A DNA stretch of 37,351 nt, taken from the NCBI GenBank assembly GCA_018817915.1, contig JAHISX010000022.1:1-37351 (forward strand), read 5' to 3'. Under the pieces are notes generated by a model. That model searched no databases, was not told where the DNA came from, and saw nothing but the letters and a program-made list of their open reading frames with translations. Below, piece after piece: positions 1-9,040 of this stretch; the first letter of the stretch is position 1; the number at the start of each line of letters is the position of its first letter. Made by a program: the position numbers and the translations under genes. This DNA comes from Bacillota bacterium (lineage in GTDB: Bacteria; Bacillota_I; Bacilli_A; Acholeplasmatales; Acholeplasmataceae).

Positions 1-127
<127 letters not shown>

Positions 128-185
128 ATGTTTTGTTTGTTAATAGCTCTTATTTTTTTTTGTTACTTTTGATACACTCATCATC

Positions 186-205
186 ATTCAGTTTTCAAAG
201 ACCTT
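186..205 (-). promoter_or_regulatory. rrn leader boxA-like element
   Basis: On the minus strand the leader reads GGTCTTTGAAAACTGAA, about 60-80 nt before 16S. This matches the conserved CTTTGAAAACT element of Firmicute rRNA leaders, thought to act in antitermination and 5' processing. The assignment rests on motif likeness and position only. Confidence 0.5.
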
Positions 206-234
206 CTTGCTCGCCTATTCTTGCGCGCTTATTC

Positions 235-263
235 ATTCTATCATTATAAAATAACCTTGTCAA
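235..263 (-). promoter_or_regulatory. rRNA operon promoter, proximal
   Basis: On the minus strand TTGACA (258-263) and TAGAAT (235-240) are separated by exactly 17 bp, and transcription would run into 16S. The -10 hexamer and flank (ATAGAATGA) are the same as in the distal promoter. Confidence 0.85.
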
Positions 264-338
264 TACTTTTATCAGTAAATCGAATCTTTATCCAAGGTTG
301 GTAGAATTTTGTGCTCGTTTTTTAGGGCGACCTTTATC

Positions 339-367
339 ATTCTATACTATATAGGCTTGAAAGTCAA
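339..367 (-). promoter_or_regulatory. rRNA operon promoter, distal
   Basis: TTGACT (362-367) and TAGAAT (339-344) with a 17-bp spacer on the minus strand, about 104 bp upstream of the proximal promoter. Tandem promoters are usual for Firmicute rRNA operons. The shared ATAGAATGA core supports both being real. Together with the leader they fill the non-coding stretch 128-380. Confidence 0.8.
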
Positions 368-380
368 TACTTTTGAACAT

Positions 381-420
381 AAAAAAAAGAATTCCTTAAA
401 ATACATATTTTAGGGCATTC
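381..420 (-). terminator. Intrinsic terminator after the 515-1105 gene
   Basis: On the minus strand an imperfect stem (GAAT..CC..TAAAAT, loop ATGT, then the complement) is followed by eight T. It separates the upstream membrane-protein transcript from the rRNA promoters. Confidence 0.8.
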
Positions 421-514
421 CATATGCTATTTTTTCATGAAACAAATCATATTTTTGACGCATAAATTGAGTGGAAAAAGATTATAATAATTATACCTCT
501 TTCTATATATAAGA

Positions 515-1105
515 CTATAGTTCAATATAATGCGCGTTTTTATAGTGATAAATCTCAAAATATAGTTCAAGAAAGAAGATCCATAACCCAAGCTGGTATA
601 GCATGTAAAAGAATGGTAAAACTGTCTCGGATATAGGAAGATTCGATTGAGTAATTGTCACTGTTAAGAGTGAAATCACAAAGAAGGCTAACCAGTAAAC
701 ACCGATCGTTCCTATCAGAACAAATCCTTTGATTCTAAGTGCATCCATTTCTTCATCTCTAAATTGTAATATGAAGAGTACAAATACAGCAAACTGGATT
801 AGTAAGATGATTGTAGATGGGATGCTAATAAGCGATATAAATCCAAACTCAATAATGAGAAAATGGAAAAAACCCGCAAGAATGACGCCTAGCAACAATG
901 ACTTCATTTTAAGTTTGTTCTTACATGTCACATAAAGACCAACAAGCCCAATGATGATTGTTAATTCACCAAATCTAGTGTAAACTTCTAAAAAAGGAAG
1001 CAGGGTGTTAATCTCTTCTACATATAGTCCTATAAAGTTAAGTGTATGACTTACGACTCCTAAGATGGCTGAAATCAAAATGAGTATAATTGAAAATTGC
1101 TTCAC
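515..1105 (-). CDS. Hypothetical polytopic membrane protein
   Basis: I do not recognise a family. The 196-residue product is almost all hydrophobic segments, about six predicted membrane helices with short charged loops (for example FRDEEMDALRIKG in the middle). No catalytic or transporter motif is visible. I chose the GTG start at 1103-1105 because a strong GGGGGA Shine-Dalgarno lies 7 nt before it and the first membrane helix begins straight after. An in-frame ATG at 1156 would add 17 polar residues, but it has no ribosome binding site and sits just behind the rseP terminator. The gene is single, with terminators before and after it. Function unknown. Confidence 0.75.
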   Translation of the reverse strand: MKQFSIILILISAILGVVSHTLNFIGLYVEEINTLLPFLEVYTRFGELTIIIGLVGLYVTCKNKLKMKSLLLGVILAGFFHFLIIEFGFISLISIPSTIILLIQFAVFVLFILQFRDEEMDALRIKGFVLIGTIGVYWLAFFVISLLTVTITQSNLPISETVLPFFYMLYQLGLWIFFLELYFEIYHYKNAHYIEL

Positions 1106-1165
1106 ATGTAAATCCCCCAAAACAATTATTTCTTTTATTTTACCATTTTTTTTCATTTTATGTAA

Positions 1166-1190
1166 TAAAAAAGGGATATTTTATATCCCA
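1166..1190 (-). terminator. Terminator of the uppS-cdsA-dxr-rseP operon
   Basis: The stem GGGATAT/ATATCCC is followed by six T on the minus strand. The hairpin overlaps the rseP stop codon, so the end of the gene is part of the stem. Confidence 0.85.
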
Positions 1191-2749
1191 ATTAAACGAA
1201 TGATGTCATTATAAGTTACAAATATAAAGAGACCCATCAATATGATAAACATCACATTGTTAATCGTATTTTCAATTTTACGGTTTAAAGGTTTCTTTGT
1301 GACCGCTTCAATACCTAAAAATACGAGTCTTCCACCATCAAGAGCTGGAATAGGCAATAGATTTAATAACCCAATATTGATACTTAAAAATCCTGTAAAT
1401 GCAACAATTGCAATAAAACCTTGACTTGTTGTATCACTAACTAATGTGAAAATGCCAACAGGACCAGAAAGATCACCAATACCAACATCTTCTGAAGCAT
1501 CAAATAATAAACCTAATGTATTAAACACTTGCATCATATCCTTGTAAAAAGTTTTAAATGGATATGCAAGTGTATATCCGATATTAAAATCTGAGGTAGG
1601 TGAAATACCCAATTGGAAGATAATTGCTTGATATCCTAATTTTCCTAATGCTCTTTCACTAATAAGAACATATGATGTTTCTGATTCAACACTATCTCTT
1701 GTATAAAATACTGTGATCTCACCTCTTGTATTTGTCTTAAAGAATTGAATGACATCATCCCAAGTATTGATAACATGATTTACAGAATCAATTGAAATAC
1801 TTGTAATCAAATCACCTGATAGAAGGCCACCATCTGTTTCTGCTCTACCAAAGGTTTGACCAATGATTGCTTGGTCGCTATAAATCATCATTTGATCATC
1901 ATAATTCGTGATTCCAGCCATTTGAATAACAACTGCTATATCAATATCACTTACATCATATACAGTCCCATTACGCAAATAAGACAGTGAAATAGTTGCT
2001 GAATCGAGATCTCCCATAACAGATGATACATCATTCCAATCATTAATAGTAATGCCATTGATGACTGTAATTTGATCACCAGCTAATAAACCGATCGTTT
2101 CTGCTGAAGAATTTTCAGAAACATATGATATTTCATTACTATCTAGATGTGGTTGTAAAACAAAGAACCCAACAAAAAGGAATAGAATAATAGCTAAAAT
2201 AAAGTTCATCATCGGACCAGCAAAAATAACGAGGAATCTTTCCCATAATGTCTTGCTTTCAAAGCTCTTCTCACTAGGAGTAATCCACATCTCTTTATTT
2301 TGAGCAAATACATAAACTGTATCTCTTAAAACAGGATAGGTTGTTGTAACTCCTTCAACTTCAAGTTCTATAAATAAAGGATCAAAATCCTTACCATATA
2401 AATCAAAACTTTTGACAATACCAACAGTATCGTTTGGCATTTCTTTATTCATGATGATTTGATAAATTTTACCTTGTTCATTGATTTTGACTCCAATGAC
2501 TTGATCTTTTTTTATCAGTGCATCATTCACACTTTCGCCTGCCATAGAAACATATCCTCCAATAGGAATGCTTCGTATTGAGTAAATGGTTTCGCCTTTT
2601 CTTTTTTGATAAATCGCAGGTCCCATGCCAATTGCAAATTCATGACATAAAATACCTGCTCTTTTTGCAAAGAAAAAATGACCAAACTCATGAATCAATA
2701 TGATAACTCCCAAAACGAGTATAAAGATGATTAGATTTACAATAAACAT
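1181..2749 (-). CDS. rseP: RIP metalloprotease RseP/RasP (site-2 protease)
   Basis: A membrane zinc protease that cuts substrate helices inside the bilayer during regulated proteolysis and clearance of signal-peptide remnants. The HEFGH zinc motif is at residues 20-24 in the first helix. The second active-site element, NLLPIPALDGG, lies in the C-terminal helices. At 522 residues it is longer than Bacillus RasP (about 420). The extra length is a roughly 100-residue insertion between the first and second membrane regions plus what look like two PDZ-like domains (about 205-270 and 290-370) rather than one. It is last in the uppS-cdsA-dxr-rseP operon, 3 bp after dxr, with AGAGGT as ribosome binding site. 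The family is certain; the substrate in this organism is unknown. Confidence 0.96.
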   Translation of the reverse strand: MFIVNLIIFILVLGVIILIHEFGHFFFAKRAGILCHEFAIGMGPAIYQKRKGETIYSIRSIPIGGYVSMAGESVNDALIKKDQVIGVKINEQGKIYQIIMNKEMPNDTVGIVKSFDLYGKDFDPLFIELEVEGVTTTYPVLRDTVYVFAQNKEMWITPSEKSFESKTLWERFLVIFAGPMMNFILAIILFLFVGFFVLQPHLDSNEISYVSENSSAETIGLLAGDQITVINGITINDWNDVSSVMGDLDSATISLSYLRNGTVYDVSDIDIAVVIQMAGITNYDDQMMIYSDQAIIGQTFGRAETDGGLLSGDLITSISIDSVNHVINTWDDVIQFFKTNTRGEITVFYTRDSVESETSYVLISERALGKLGYQAIIFQLGISPTSDFNIGYTLAYPFKTFYKDMMQVFNTLGLLFDASEDVGIGDLSGPVGIFTLVSDTTSQGFIAIVAFTGFLSINIGLLNLLPIPALDGGRLVFLGIEAVTKKPLNRKIENTINNVMFIILMGLFIFVTYNDIIRLIGI

Positions 2750-2752
2750 GTG

Positions 2753-3889
2753 TTACCTCTTTTCATATGTGTGTCTTATCAACTGTTGAACTTGGGTATC
2801 TGTATCAATGATTTGATCCAAAGACGGAGATTCAATATTGGTATAGTTATTGATGGTTTCAATGACTATTTTTTCGATATCTAAAAATTGGATTTGATCT
2901 TTTAAGAACAATTGAACTGCTGCTTCATTTGCTGCATTCATCACTGTGGGTAATAAACCGCCTTTATTGCCTACTTCATAAGCAACTCTTAACAAAGGGA
3001 ATCTTACAAAATCCATTGCTTTAAAACTTAAATTAGTCAACTCTAAGTGTCGATTGTATGCTCTACGGTCTGGATAAAATAATGCATAAGCAATCGGAAT
3101 CTTCATATCAGATACACTTAAGCTTGCTTTCATTGTTCCATCAATAAAATAGACGATGCCATGTACCATACTTTCTTTATGCAAGATTGTTTCAATTTGC
3201 GCATATGGAAGTCCAAATAGATGGTGTGCTTCAATCACTTCAAGTCCTTTGTTCATCATTGTTGCACTATCTATAGTTATTTTATCGCCCATGCGCCAAT
3301 TTGGATGCTTTAACGCATCTTTTTTTGTTACATTGACTAATTGATCTCTTGTTAAATCTCTTAATGCTCCACCACTTGCTGTAATCACAATCTTTTGAAC
3401 AGAATTTTTATCTTCACCATTCAATATTTGCCATAGTGCACTATGCTCACTATCAATTGGATATAGTTTAACTTGATATTCGTCAACAAGTTTATTGATG
3501 ATATCTCCAGCCATAACAAGTGTCTCTTTATTGGCTAAAGCAATATCTTTAAGACTTTTGATTGCAGCAACCGTTGGTTTAAGTCCTGCAGATCCCGAAA
3601 GCGCATTGACTAAAAGTCCTTGTTTGTGATATTCAGCGATTTGAATTAAACCTTCATCTCCACCATAAAAGATGATTTGTGGGAATTGTTTCTGATAAGA
3701 ATCAATCATTGTTATATCTCTTAAGCAAACCACCTCAACATTGAGATTATTCAAAATCTCATGATTGATTTGATGGTTATTTCCAAGCGATATACCTACC
3801 AATTGAAATAAACCTTGATTTTCTTCTAGAACTTCTAAGGTTTGCAATCCTATGGATCCTGCAGCTCCTAAAATATAGATGTGCTTCAT
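2753..3889 (-). CDS. dxr: 1-deoxy-D-xylulose 5-phosphate reductoisomerase
   Basis: Catalyses the committed step of the MEP isoprenoid pathway, converting DXP to MEP with NADPH and a divalent metal. The N-terminal GAAGSIGLQT is the dinucleotide-binding loop. The metal/substrate region shows PIDSEHSALWQ and TASGGALRD, followed by HPNWRMGDKITIDSATMMNKG, and GLLPTVMNAANEAAV lies near the C-terminus. At 378 residues it is close to full length. Its start overlaps the cdsA stop by 4 bp (ATGA), so translation is coupled. With uppS in the same operon it links isoprenoid precursor supply to prenyl-lipid synthesis. Confidence 0.98.
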   Translation of the reverse strand: MKHIYILGAAGSIGLQTLEVLEENQGLFQLVGISLGNNHQINHEILNNLNVEVVCLRDITMIDSYQKQFPQIIFYGGDEGLIQIAEYHKQGLLVNALSGSAGLKPTVAAIKSLKDIALANKETLVMAGDIINKLVDEYQVKLYPIDSEHSALWQILNGEDKNSVQKIVITASGGALRDLTRDQLVNVTKKDALKHPNWRMGDKITIDSATMMNKGLEVIEAHHLFGLPYAQIETILHKESMVHGIVYFIDGTMKASLSVSDMKIPIAYALFYPDRRAYNRHLELTNLSFKAMDFVRFPLLRVAYEVGNKGGLLPTVMNAANEAAVQLFLKDQIQFLDIEKIVIETINNYTNIESPSLDQIIDTDTQVQQLIRHTYEKR

Positions 3890-4830
3890 AAGATAACTAT
3901 AGCAGGGAATAGTCTATAGATCAGTAGGAAAACTGCTGTTAAAAACATAGCAACAAATAGTGCAGAATCAAATCGATCTAATAATCCACCATGTCCTGGG
4001 AGAATAGTCCCAAAATCTTTAATATTATACGTTCTCTTCAATCTAGATGCGACTAAATCACCCATTTGAGCAAAAATACTTGATAAAAATGTTACAGGTA
4101 CAATGATAAATGCTTGAACCCATATTGGTAAATTTTCACCTAAACTTGAAAAATTTTCTAATAATGTTTTTTCTCCACCTGCATTGAGTAAACTACCCAT
4201 CCATGATTGTGGTGTAAAAATGAATCCATAGAACAATGCAAAGCTTGATGCGATGATTGTAGCAAATACTGTACCAGCAATCGCACCTTCCCAGGATTTC
4301 TTGGGACTGATATGAGGAGCTAATTTATGTTTGCCATATTTCATACCAAATAAGTATGCAAAAACATCTGTAGCTGCTGTAATTAATAGTAGATAAACAA
4401 TAAATCTAACCCCTAAAAATCTTAAGATAACGATGGAAGCTGCACCTAAACCAACATAATTGATTACCATGAGTGCCTTACCGACATCTTCACCATTAAA
4501 GTCTTTAAATAAGACGAGAAAACTTAATAAAATAATTGTAAACAAAGGAATTGTAATACTTAAGACGCCATTAGCTTCTAAAGGATTATGTTCAAGACTA
4601 CCAAAAACACCACCAACACTAGAGAATGTTCCTACAGTTAATAAAACAATACCAATGCGTGGCCAAAATTGAAATTTTTTCTTTGTCTCATACATTCTGA
4701 TCATTTCTAAAGCAGCTATAATAACAAAAACAACCATGAAGATTTGAAAGACTTCTAGAAAAATTGGAATTGTAAAAATTGGTATCAATATTGCAAATAA
4801 AACAATACCTGTAACTAAACGTTCTTTCAT
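3886..4830 (-). CDS. cdsA: Phosphatidate cytidylyltransferase
   Basis: Makes CDP-diacylglycerol from phosphatidic acid and CTP, the branch point to phosphatidylglycerol and cardiolipin. It is an integral membrane protein of about eight helices and 314 residues. The family signature is intact near the C-terminus: SRLKR, then IKDFGTILPGHGGLLDRFDS. The gene overlaps uppS upstream and dxr downstream by 4 bp each. Confidence 0.97.
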   Translation of the reverse strand: MKERLVTGIVLFAILIPIFTIPIFLEVFQIFMVVFVIIAALEMIRMYETKKKFQFWPRIGIVLLTVGTFSSVGGVFGSLEHNPLEANGVLSITIPLFTIILLSFLVLFKDFNGEDVGKALMVINYVGLGAASIVILRFLGVRFIVYLLLITAATDVFAYLFGMKYGKHKLAPHISPKKSWEGAIAGTVFATIIASSFALFYGFIFTPQSWMGSLLNAGGEKTLLENFSSLGENLPIWVQAFIIVPVTFLSSIFAQMGDLVASRLKRTYNIKDFGTILPGHGGLLDRFDSALFVAMFLTAVFLLIYRLFPAIVIL

Positions 4831-5501
4831 GCTAAACCTCCAAAACGACGGTTTCTGTCTTGATAACTTTTTATTGCTTTCTTAAGTTCTTTTTCGCTAA
4901 AAGCAGGCCAATGAACCTTAGTGAAATAAAACTCTGCATAAGATGCTTGCCATAAAAGAAAATTTGATAATCTCTGTTCACCGCTGGTTCTAATGAGTAA
5001 ATCAACAGGTTGTTTGACCATCAAATGCTTTTCTATTGACTCAATAGTTATTGGTTTTTCTGATTGATTTGCGGCTTTAACGATTTCATCATATGAACCA
5101 TAATCAGCAGCTATTGTTAATTCAAATCCTTCATGAGCCTTCGTTTCAGCTTCAATGATTTGAATGACTTCAAGAAGTTCTTTAGAGAAACGATCGCGTC
5201 TACCAACAAAAGTGATTTTATAATCTATTTCCTTGATACGATCACGGTTTTCATGGAACATTTCAATGGGTTTGGTCATTAAGTAATTGACTTCGTCTTC
5301 TGGTCTTTTCCAGTTTTCAGTTGAAAATGCATAGACAGTTAGTTTCTTTATCCCTAGTTTTTGTGCAGCTTTAGCAACAGTAAAAAGATTCCTTCCGCCT
5401 TGATAATGACCGAAAGATCTAGGTTGTCCGTATTTTTTTGCCCATCTGCCGTTTCCATCAAGTATGATCGCAACATGTGTTGGAATTTTTTTATCATTCA
5501 T
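4827..5501 (-). CDS. uppS: Isoprenyl transferase (undecaprenyl diphosphate synthase type)
   Basis: A cis-prenyltransferase that extends farnesyl diphosphate with isopentenyl diphosphate to make long polyprenyl diphosphates. HVAIILDGNGRWA carries the catalytic Asp15. The FSTENWKRP motif and the C-terminal IRTSGEQRLSNFLLWQ and DRNRRFGG elements are all present. It is 224 residues, slightly shorter than Bacillus UppS. It is first in its operon, with an AAGGTGA ribosome binding site. If the host is wall-less, the polyprenol may carry glycolipid or glycan precursors rather than peptidoglycan; that is inference. Confidence 0.96.
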   Translation of the reverse strand: MNDKKIPTHVAIILDGNGRWAKKYGQPRSFGHYQGGRNLFTVAKAAQKLGIKKLTVYAFSTENWKRPEDEVNYLMTKPIEMFHENRDRIKEIDYKITFVGRRDRFSKELLEVIQIIEAETKAHEGFELTIAADYGSYDEIVKAANQSEKPITIESIEKHLMVKQPVDLLIRTSGEQRLSNFLLWQASYAEFYFTKVHWPAFSEKELKKAIKSYQDRNRRFGGLA

Positions 5502-5519
5502 TCATAATCACCTTAATAC

Positions 5520-5548
5520 ATTATACTCTATTTGCTCTATATTTTAAA
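5520..5548 (-). promoter_or_regulatory. Promoter of the uppS operon
   Basis: TATAAT (5520-5525) with a weak -35 TTTAAA (5543-5548) at 17-bp spacing on the minus strand, just downstream of the frr terminator and about 20 bp before the uppS ATG. Confidence 0.65.
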
Positions 5549-5576
5549 TATTTATAATATTTTAACATATTTCTAC

Positions 5577-5597
5577 AAAAAAAGGCACATGGCCTTT
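5577..5597 (-). terminator. Terminator of the rpsB-tsf-pyrH-frr operon
   Basis: The stem AAAGGC, loop CATGT, GCCTTT is followed by further T on the minus strand, 7 bp past the frr stop. Confidence 0.85.
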
Positions 5598-5603
5598 AGA
5601 TGT

Positions 5604-6161
5604 TTAATTAATTTTTAGAAGTTCTTCTGATTTTTCTTTGACAACATCATCGACATGCTTGATGTATGTGTTGGTTAATTCTTGGACATCTTCAAGATAT
5701 CCCTTTTCATCATCTTCAGATAAATCTAACTTCTTGATGTGTTCATTTCCGTCACGGCGTACGTTTCTAACACCAACTTTACCATGTTCACCTAATCTTT
5801 CAACATCTTTAACGAGTTCCTTACGTCTTTGTTCAGTAAGTACTGGCAAAATAAGGCGAATGCCGATACCATCATTGATTGGATTTAGTCCTAAATCAGA
5901 TGCATGAATCGCATGTTCAATCGCTTTTAAAGTTGATTTATCAAAAGGTTTGATGAAAAGTTGACTGCCTTCAACTGCAGCAATAGAAGAGATTTGTTTA
6001 AGAGGTGTATCAACACCATAATAGCTTAAAGTGATTTTATCTAATAAAGCTGGATTTGCTCTACCTGTACGAATACTTGCAAGTTCTTTGCGTAGTATTT
6101 CAACAGTTTTCGTCATGTGATCCTCAACTTCCATTAAAATTAAATCTGCTTGTTCACTCAT
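5604..6161 (-). CDS. frr: Ribosome recycling factor
   Basis: Splits post-termination ribosomes together with EF-G. Hallmarks are EILRKELASIRTGRANPALLD at the N-terminus, the FDKSTLKAIEHAI region, and LPVLTEQRRKELVKDVERLGEHGKVGVRNVRRD. I start it at the ATG giving MSEQADLI (185 residues, the normal length), because GGGAGG lies 9 nt upstream. The open frame extends 15 codons further, but that would overlap the pyrH end and precede the ribosome binding site. Confidence 0.97.
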   Translation of the reverse strand: MSEQADLILMEVEDHMTKTVEILRKELASIRTGRANPALLDKITLSYYGVDTPLKQISSIAAVEGSQLFIKPFDKSTLKAIEHAIHASDLGLNPINDGIGIRLILPVLTEQRRKELVKDVERLGEHGKVGVRNVRRDGNEHIKKLDLSEDDEKGYLEDVQELTNTYIKHVDDVVKEKSEELLKIN

Positions 6162-6165
6162 ATTA

Positions 6166-6879
6166 TTATGCCTCCCATTTAACCAGCGTTCCAATAGATT
6201 CTCCAAGGACCGCTTTTTTTATATTTCCATGTTCATTCATATTAAAGACAAGAATATCGATTTTATTTTCACGACAAATAGAAGCTGCTGTAGAATCCAT
6301 AACATCAAGTTTTTGTGCTAAGACTTGATCTTGAGATACTTCGGTAAACATCACAGCATCTTTGTGTTTTCTTGGGTCTTTATCATAGACACCTTCAACA
6401 CCATTTTTAGCCATTAAGATAATGTCGGCATTGAGTTCAGCTGCACGGAGTGCTGCTGCTGTATCTGTTGAGAAGAATGGTGAACCAGTGCCTCCTGAGA
6501 AGATGAGAACCCGACCTTTTTCAAAATGTCTCATAGCTCTTCTTCTGATATATGGCTCTGCAACAGCTGCAACTGGTAAGACTGTCATGACTCTTGTGGG
6601 AACCTCAACAGATTCTAGTGCATCTTGAAGGGCAAGCCCATTCATGATGGTGCCTAACATACCCATGTAATCAGCTTGAGCGCGATCCATACCTAATTCT
6701 TCCCCAGTTTTTCCTCGCCATAGATTACCAGCACCCACAACAATTCCAACTTGGACTCCAAGCGTGTATAATTCTTTAATTTCGGTGGCAATGCCTTTCA
6801 CAGTTGTAGGATGAATTCCGTATGTTCCATTACCTTTCAATGCTTCTCCACTAAGTTTTAAAATAACTCTTTGGTACAT
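6166..6879 (-). CDS. pyrH: Uridylate kinase (UMP kinase)
   Basis: Phosphorylates UMP to UDP; bacterial hexameric type of the amino-acid-kinase fold. The N-terminal LKLSGEAL, the GAGNLWRG loop, the [18 protein letters not shown] stretch and [12 protein letters not shown] are all typical. It has 237 residues. It sits between tsf (22 bp upstream) and frr (4 bp downstream), the conserved Firmicute order. Confidence 0.98.
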   Translation of the reverse strand: MYQRVILKLSGEALKGNGTYGIHPTTVKGIATEIKELYTLGVQVGIVVGAGNLWRGKTGEELGMDRAQADYMGMLGTIMNGLALQDALESVEVPTRVMTVLPVAAVAEPYIRRRAMRHFEKGRVLIFSGGTGSPFFSTDTAAALRAAELNADIILMAKNGVEGVYDKDPRKHKDAVMFTEVSQDQVLAQKLDVMDSTAASICRENKIDILVFNMNEHGNIKKAVLGESIGTLVKWEA

Positions 6880-6901
6880 TTATGCCACACCCCTTTAATT
6901 T

Positions 6902-7777
6902 TTATTTACGTACTTGAGCAGCTACTTCAGCTGCGAAATCTTCTTCCTTCTTTTCAATGCCTTCTCCAACTTCTAAACGAATAAAGCTAAGAACTGATGT
7001 TTGATTAGATTTCAAGTATGCACTTACCTTAACTTCAGGGTCTTTTACAAATCCTTGGTCTACCAAGCAAATGTCTTGTAAGTACTTATTCACACGGCCA
7101 AGAACCATTTTTTCAACGATGTTTGCTGGTTTACCTTCTAATAGAGCTTGTTGTGTTAAGATGTGTTTTTCGTGTTCTAATAATTCTTGATCTACTTGAG
7201 AGCGATCAAGGAATAATGGTTTTTGAGCTGCGATATGCATTGCAATATCCTTTGCTACTTCTGGTTTATCACTTGATAAAACAGTTAAGACGGCGATACG
7301 GCCACCCATGTGCTTATAAGCACCAAAACCTTGTTCACTTGTTTTAATAACTCTAGTTACACGTCTAAGTGATAATTTTTCACCGATTGTAGCTGTAGCA
7401 TCAGCTAAGACAAGGTCTAAAGTTTTGCCATCGACTGCAGCAGCAAGCGCTTCTTCAGTTGATGTTGCTTTAGAAGATAATAATGTCTGTCCTACTTTAT
7501 TAAGTAAATCTAAGAACTTGTCATTTTTAGCGACAAAGTCTGTTTCTGAGTTTAATTCGAAAATAACTGCTTCATTGTCTTCAACAACGACACTGCATAA
7601 TCCTTCAGCTGCAATTCTTCCAGCTTTCTTAGCAGCTTTAGCAATACCTTTTTCTCTTAGGTAATCAATTGCTTCTTCAATGTTTCCATTGGTATGTTCT
7701 AGTGCACCTTTGCAGTCCATCATACCTGCGCCAGTTCTTTCTCTTAATTCTTTTACTAATTGGGCTGTTATAGCCAT
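6902..7777 (-). CDS. tsf: Translation elongation factor Ts
   Basis: Nucleotide exchange factor for EF-Tu. The N-terminal UBA-like segment is VKELRERTGAGMMDCKGAL. The core TDFVAKN motif that inserts into EF-Tu is present, as is HIAAQKPLFLDRSQV. At 291 residues it is full length. A good AGGAGG lies before the ATG. It follows rpsB across a 77-bp gap holding an attenuator-like hairpin. Confidence 0.98.
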   Translation of the reverse strand: MAITAQLVKELRERTGAGMMDCKGALEHTNGNIEEAIDYLREKGIAKAAKKAGRIAAEGLCSVVVEDNEAVIFELNSETDFVAKNDKFLDLLNKVGQTLLSSKATSTEEALAAAVDGKTLDLVLADATATIGEKLSLRRVTRVIKTSEQGFGAYKHMGGRIAVLTVLSSDKPEVAKDIAMHIAAQKPLFLDRSQVDQELLEHEKHILTQQALLEGKPANIVEKMVLGRVNKYLQDICLVDQGFVKDPEVKVSAYLKSNQTSVLSFIRLEVGEGIEKKEEDFAAEVAAQVRK

Positions 7778-7825
7778 ATGTAAATCCTCCTATAAGTTTA
7801 TATTTTTTTGATTTTATTTTAAAGA

Positions 7826-7850
7826 TAAAGGGGATAAGTTATCCCCTTTT
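7826..7850 (-). terminator. Attenuator-like hairpin between rpsB and tsf
   Basis: AAAGGGGATA, loop ACT, then TATCCCCTTT on the minus strand. The tail TTTATCTTT is only partly T-rich, so I expect partial termination that lowers tsf-pyrH-frr relative to rpsB. Confidence 0.55.
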
Positions 7851-7854
7851 AGCA

Positions 7855-8952
7855 TTATTTTAGTACATCAATAAGATCTGCTTTTTTAAGGGCTGAGTAA
7901 CCGGTAATTCCACGTTCTTTAGCTAACAAACGTAGTTCAGCAACAGTCTTTGCTTCTAGATCTGAATCTGAAACTGTTTCAACTGCAGCAGGTTTAACTT
8001 CTACTTTAGCTTCAACTTTCTTTTCAGCAACGACTTCTTTTACGACAACTTTTTCTTCGACAGGTTTAGCTACAACTTTTTCTTCAACCACTTTAGGTTC
8101 AACTACTTTTGCTACAACTGGTTCAGTTGCAGGAGCTGGTTTGTGATAAGCTGGTCTAGCATTGTCTCTACTTGAATTATCTCTACTTGAATTATCTCTT
8201 GGCTTATAAGCAGGTCTATCTCTTTTTGGAGGTGCAGATGTGATTGGTTCATCTTCGAACTTTTCAACAACTCCGCCTTGAGCTTCAATAACTGCATTAC
8301 CCATAACCCATGCGATTAATTTAACTGCACGAATAGCATCATCATTTGCAGGGATAATATGGTCAACATCATCAGGGTCACAGTTTGTATCAACGATACC
8401 AAATACTGCGATACCAAGTTTACGTGCTTCTAAAATTGCGTTTCTTTCTTTTCTTGGATCAACGATGAAAATTGCTTCTGGAACTTTCTTCATGTCTTTA
8501 ATTCCACCAAGGAATTTTTCTAAACGTTCACGTTCATGCTTCAATTGTTGAACTTCTTTTTTAGGAAGTTTTTCAAAAATACCATCTGTTTCCATCTTGT
8601 AGAGATCATGTAATCTCTTAATCCGACGACGAATGGTCTTGAAGTTTGTTAATGTTCCACCTAACCAACGTTGATCAACATAATATTGACCCGTACGGAT
8701 AGCTTCTACCTTAACAGCTTCTTGAGCTTGCTTTTTTGTACCAATGAATAGTACCTTACCGCCATCTTGCACGATATTAAATAGTGCTTGATAAGCCTTT
8801 TCAATTTCTTCTGCTGTCTTTTTTAAGTCAATGATATAAATACCATTTCTAGACGTGAAGATGTATGGTGCCATTTTAGGATTCCAACGACGTGTTGCGT
8901 GGCCGAAATGTACACCAGATTCTAATAATTGTTTCATCGAAACTACTGCCAT
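7855..8952 (-). CDS. rpsB: Ribosomal protein S2 with long C-terminal extension
   Basis: Residues 1-238 are a normal S2: [20 protein letters not shown] at the start, [22 protein letters not shown] and [15 protein letters not shown] further on. The protein continues to 365 residues, while S2 is usually about 250. The tail has a basic linker with a short RDNSS repeat (about 252-264), a Val/Lys/Glu/Pro-rich low-complexity stretch (about 275-325), and a final 37 residues ([31 protein letters not shown] region) like a SAP/Rho_N helix-extension-helix. The start is set at 8952 by GGAGGAATT upstream; the open frame reaches 9009 without a better site. Confidence 0.97.
   Translation of the reverse strand: MAVVSMKQLLESGVHFGHATRRWNPKMAPYIFTSRNGIYIIDLKKTAEEIEKAYQALFNIVQDGGKVLFIGTKKQAQEAVKVEAIRTGQYYVDQRWLGGTLTNFKTIRRRIKRLHDLYKMETDGIFEKLPKKEVQQLKHERERLEKFLGGIKDMKKVPEAIFIVDPRKERNAILEARKLGIAVFGIVDTNCDPDDVDHIIPANDDAIRAVKLIAWVMGNAVIEAQGGVVEKFEDEPITSAPPKRDRPAYKPRDNSSRDNSSRDNARPAYHKPAPATEPVVAKVVEPKVVEEKVVAKPVEEKVVVKEVVAEKKVEAKVEVKPAAVETVSDSDLEAKTVAELRLLAKERGITGYSALKKADLIDVLK
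8163..8197 (-). repeat. Short tandem repeat within rpsB
   Basis: A 15-bp unit (tctctacttgaatta on the plus strand) is present about twice plus a partial copy, encoding [13 protein letters not shown] in the S2 tail. It looks like simple in-frame repeat expansion. Confidence 0.7.
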
Positions 8953-8986
8953 AAAATTTAATTCCTCCATTTTTGTTTTTTTCTTC

Positions 8987-9040
8987 TGTATCACTATAAA
9001 CAGACTCACCCTTAGGCACTAGAGCTGCAAACATGATACA
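8987..9040 (-). promoter_or_regulatory. Candidate structured leader of rpsB
   Basis: In the roughly 105-nt 5' UTR, TGTATCA (from 9034-9040) can pair with TGATACA (from 8987-8993). This would close a domain that contains CTC...GAG and GCC..GGG pairings. S2 autoregulation through its leader is known in proteobacteria; I do not recognise this as a described family, so it is a candidate only. Confidence 0.4.

Noticed and set aside
243-263. Promoter using TATAAT at 243-248 with TTGACA at 258-263
   Set aside because: The spacer would be only 9 bp. TAGAAT at 235-240 gives the proper 17 bp and matches the upstream promoter.
8163-8197. Direct repeats as a CRISPR or mobile-element trace
   Set aside because: They are adjacent 15-bp in-frame codon repeats within rpsB, without spacers.
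8112-8297. Second minus-strand frame of 61 codons within rpsB
   Set aside because: A frame shadow of the repetitive S2 tail, lacking its own start signals.
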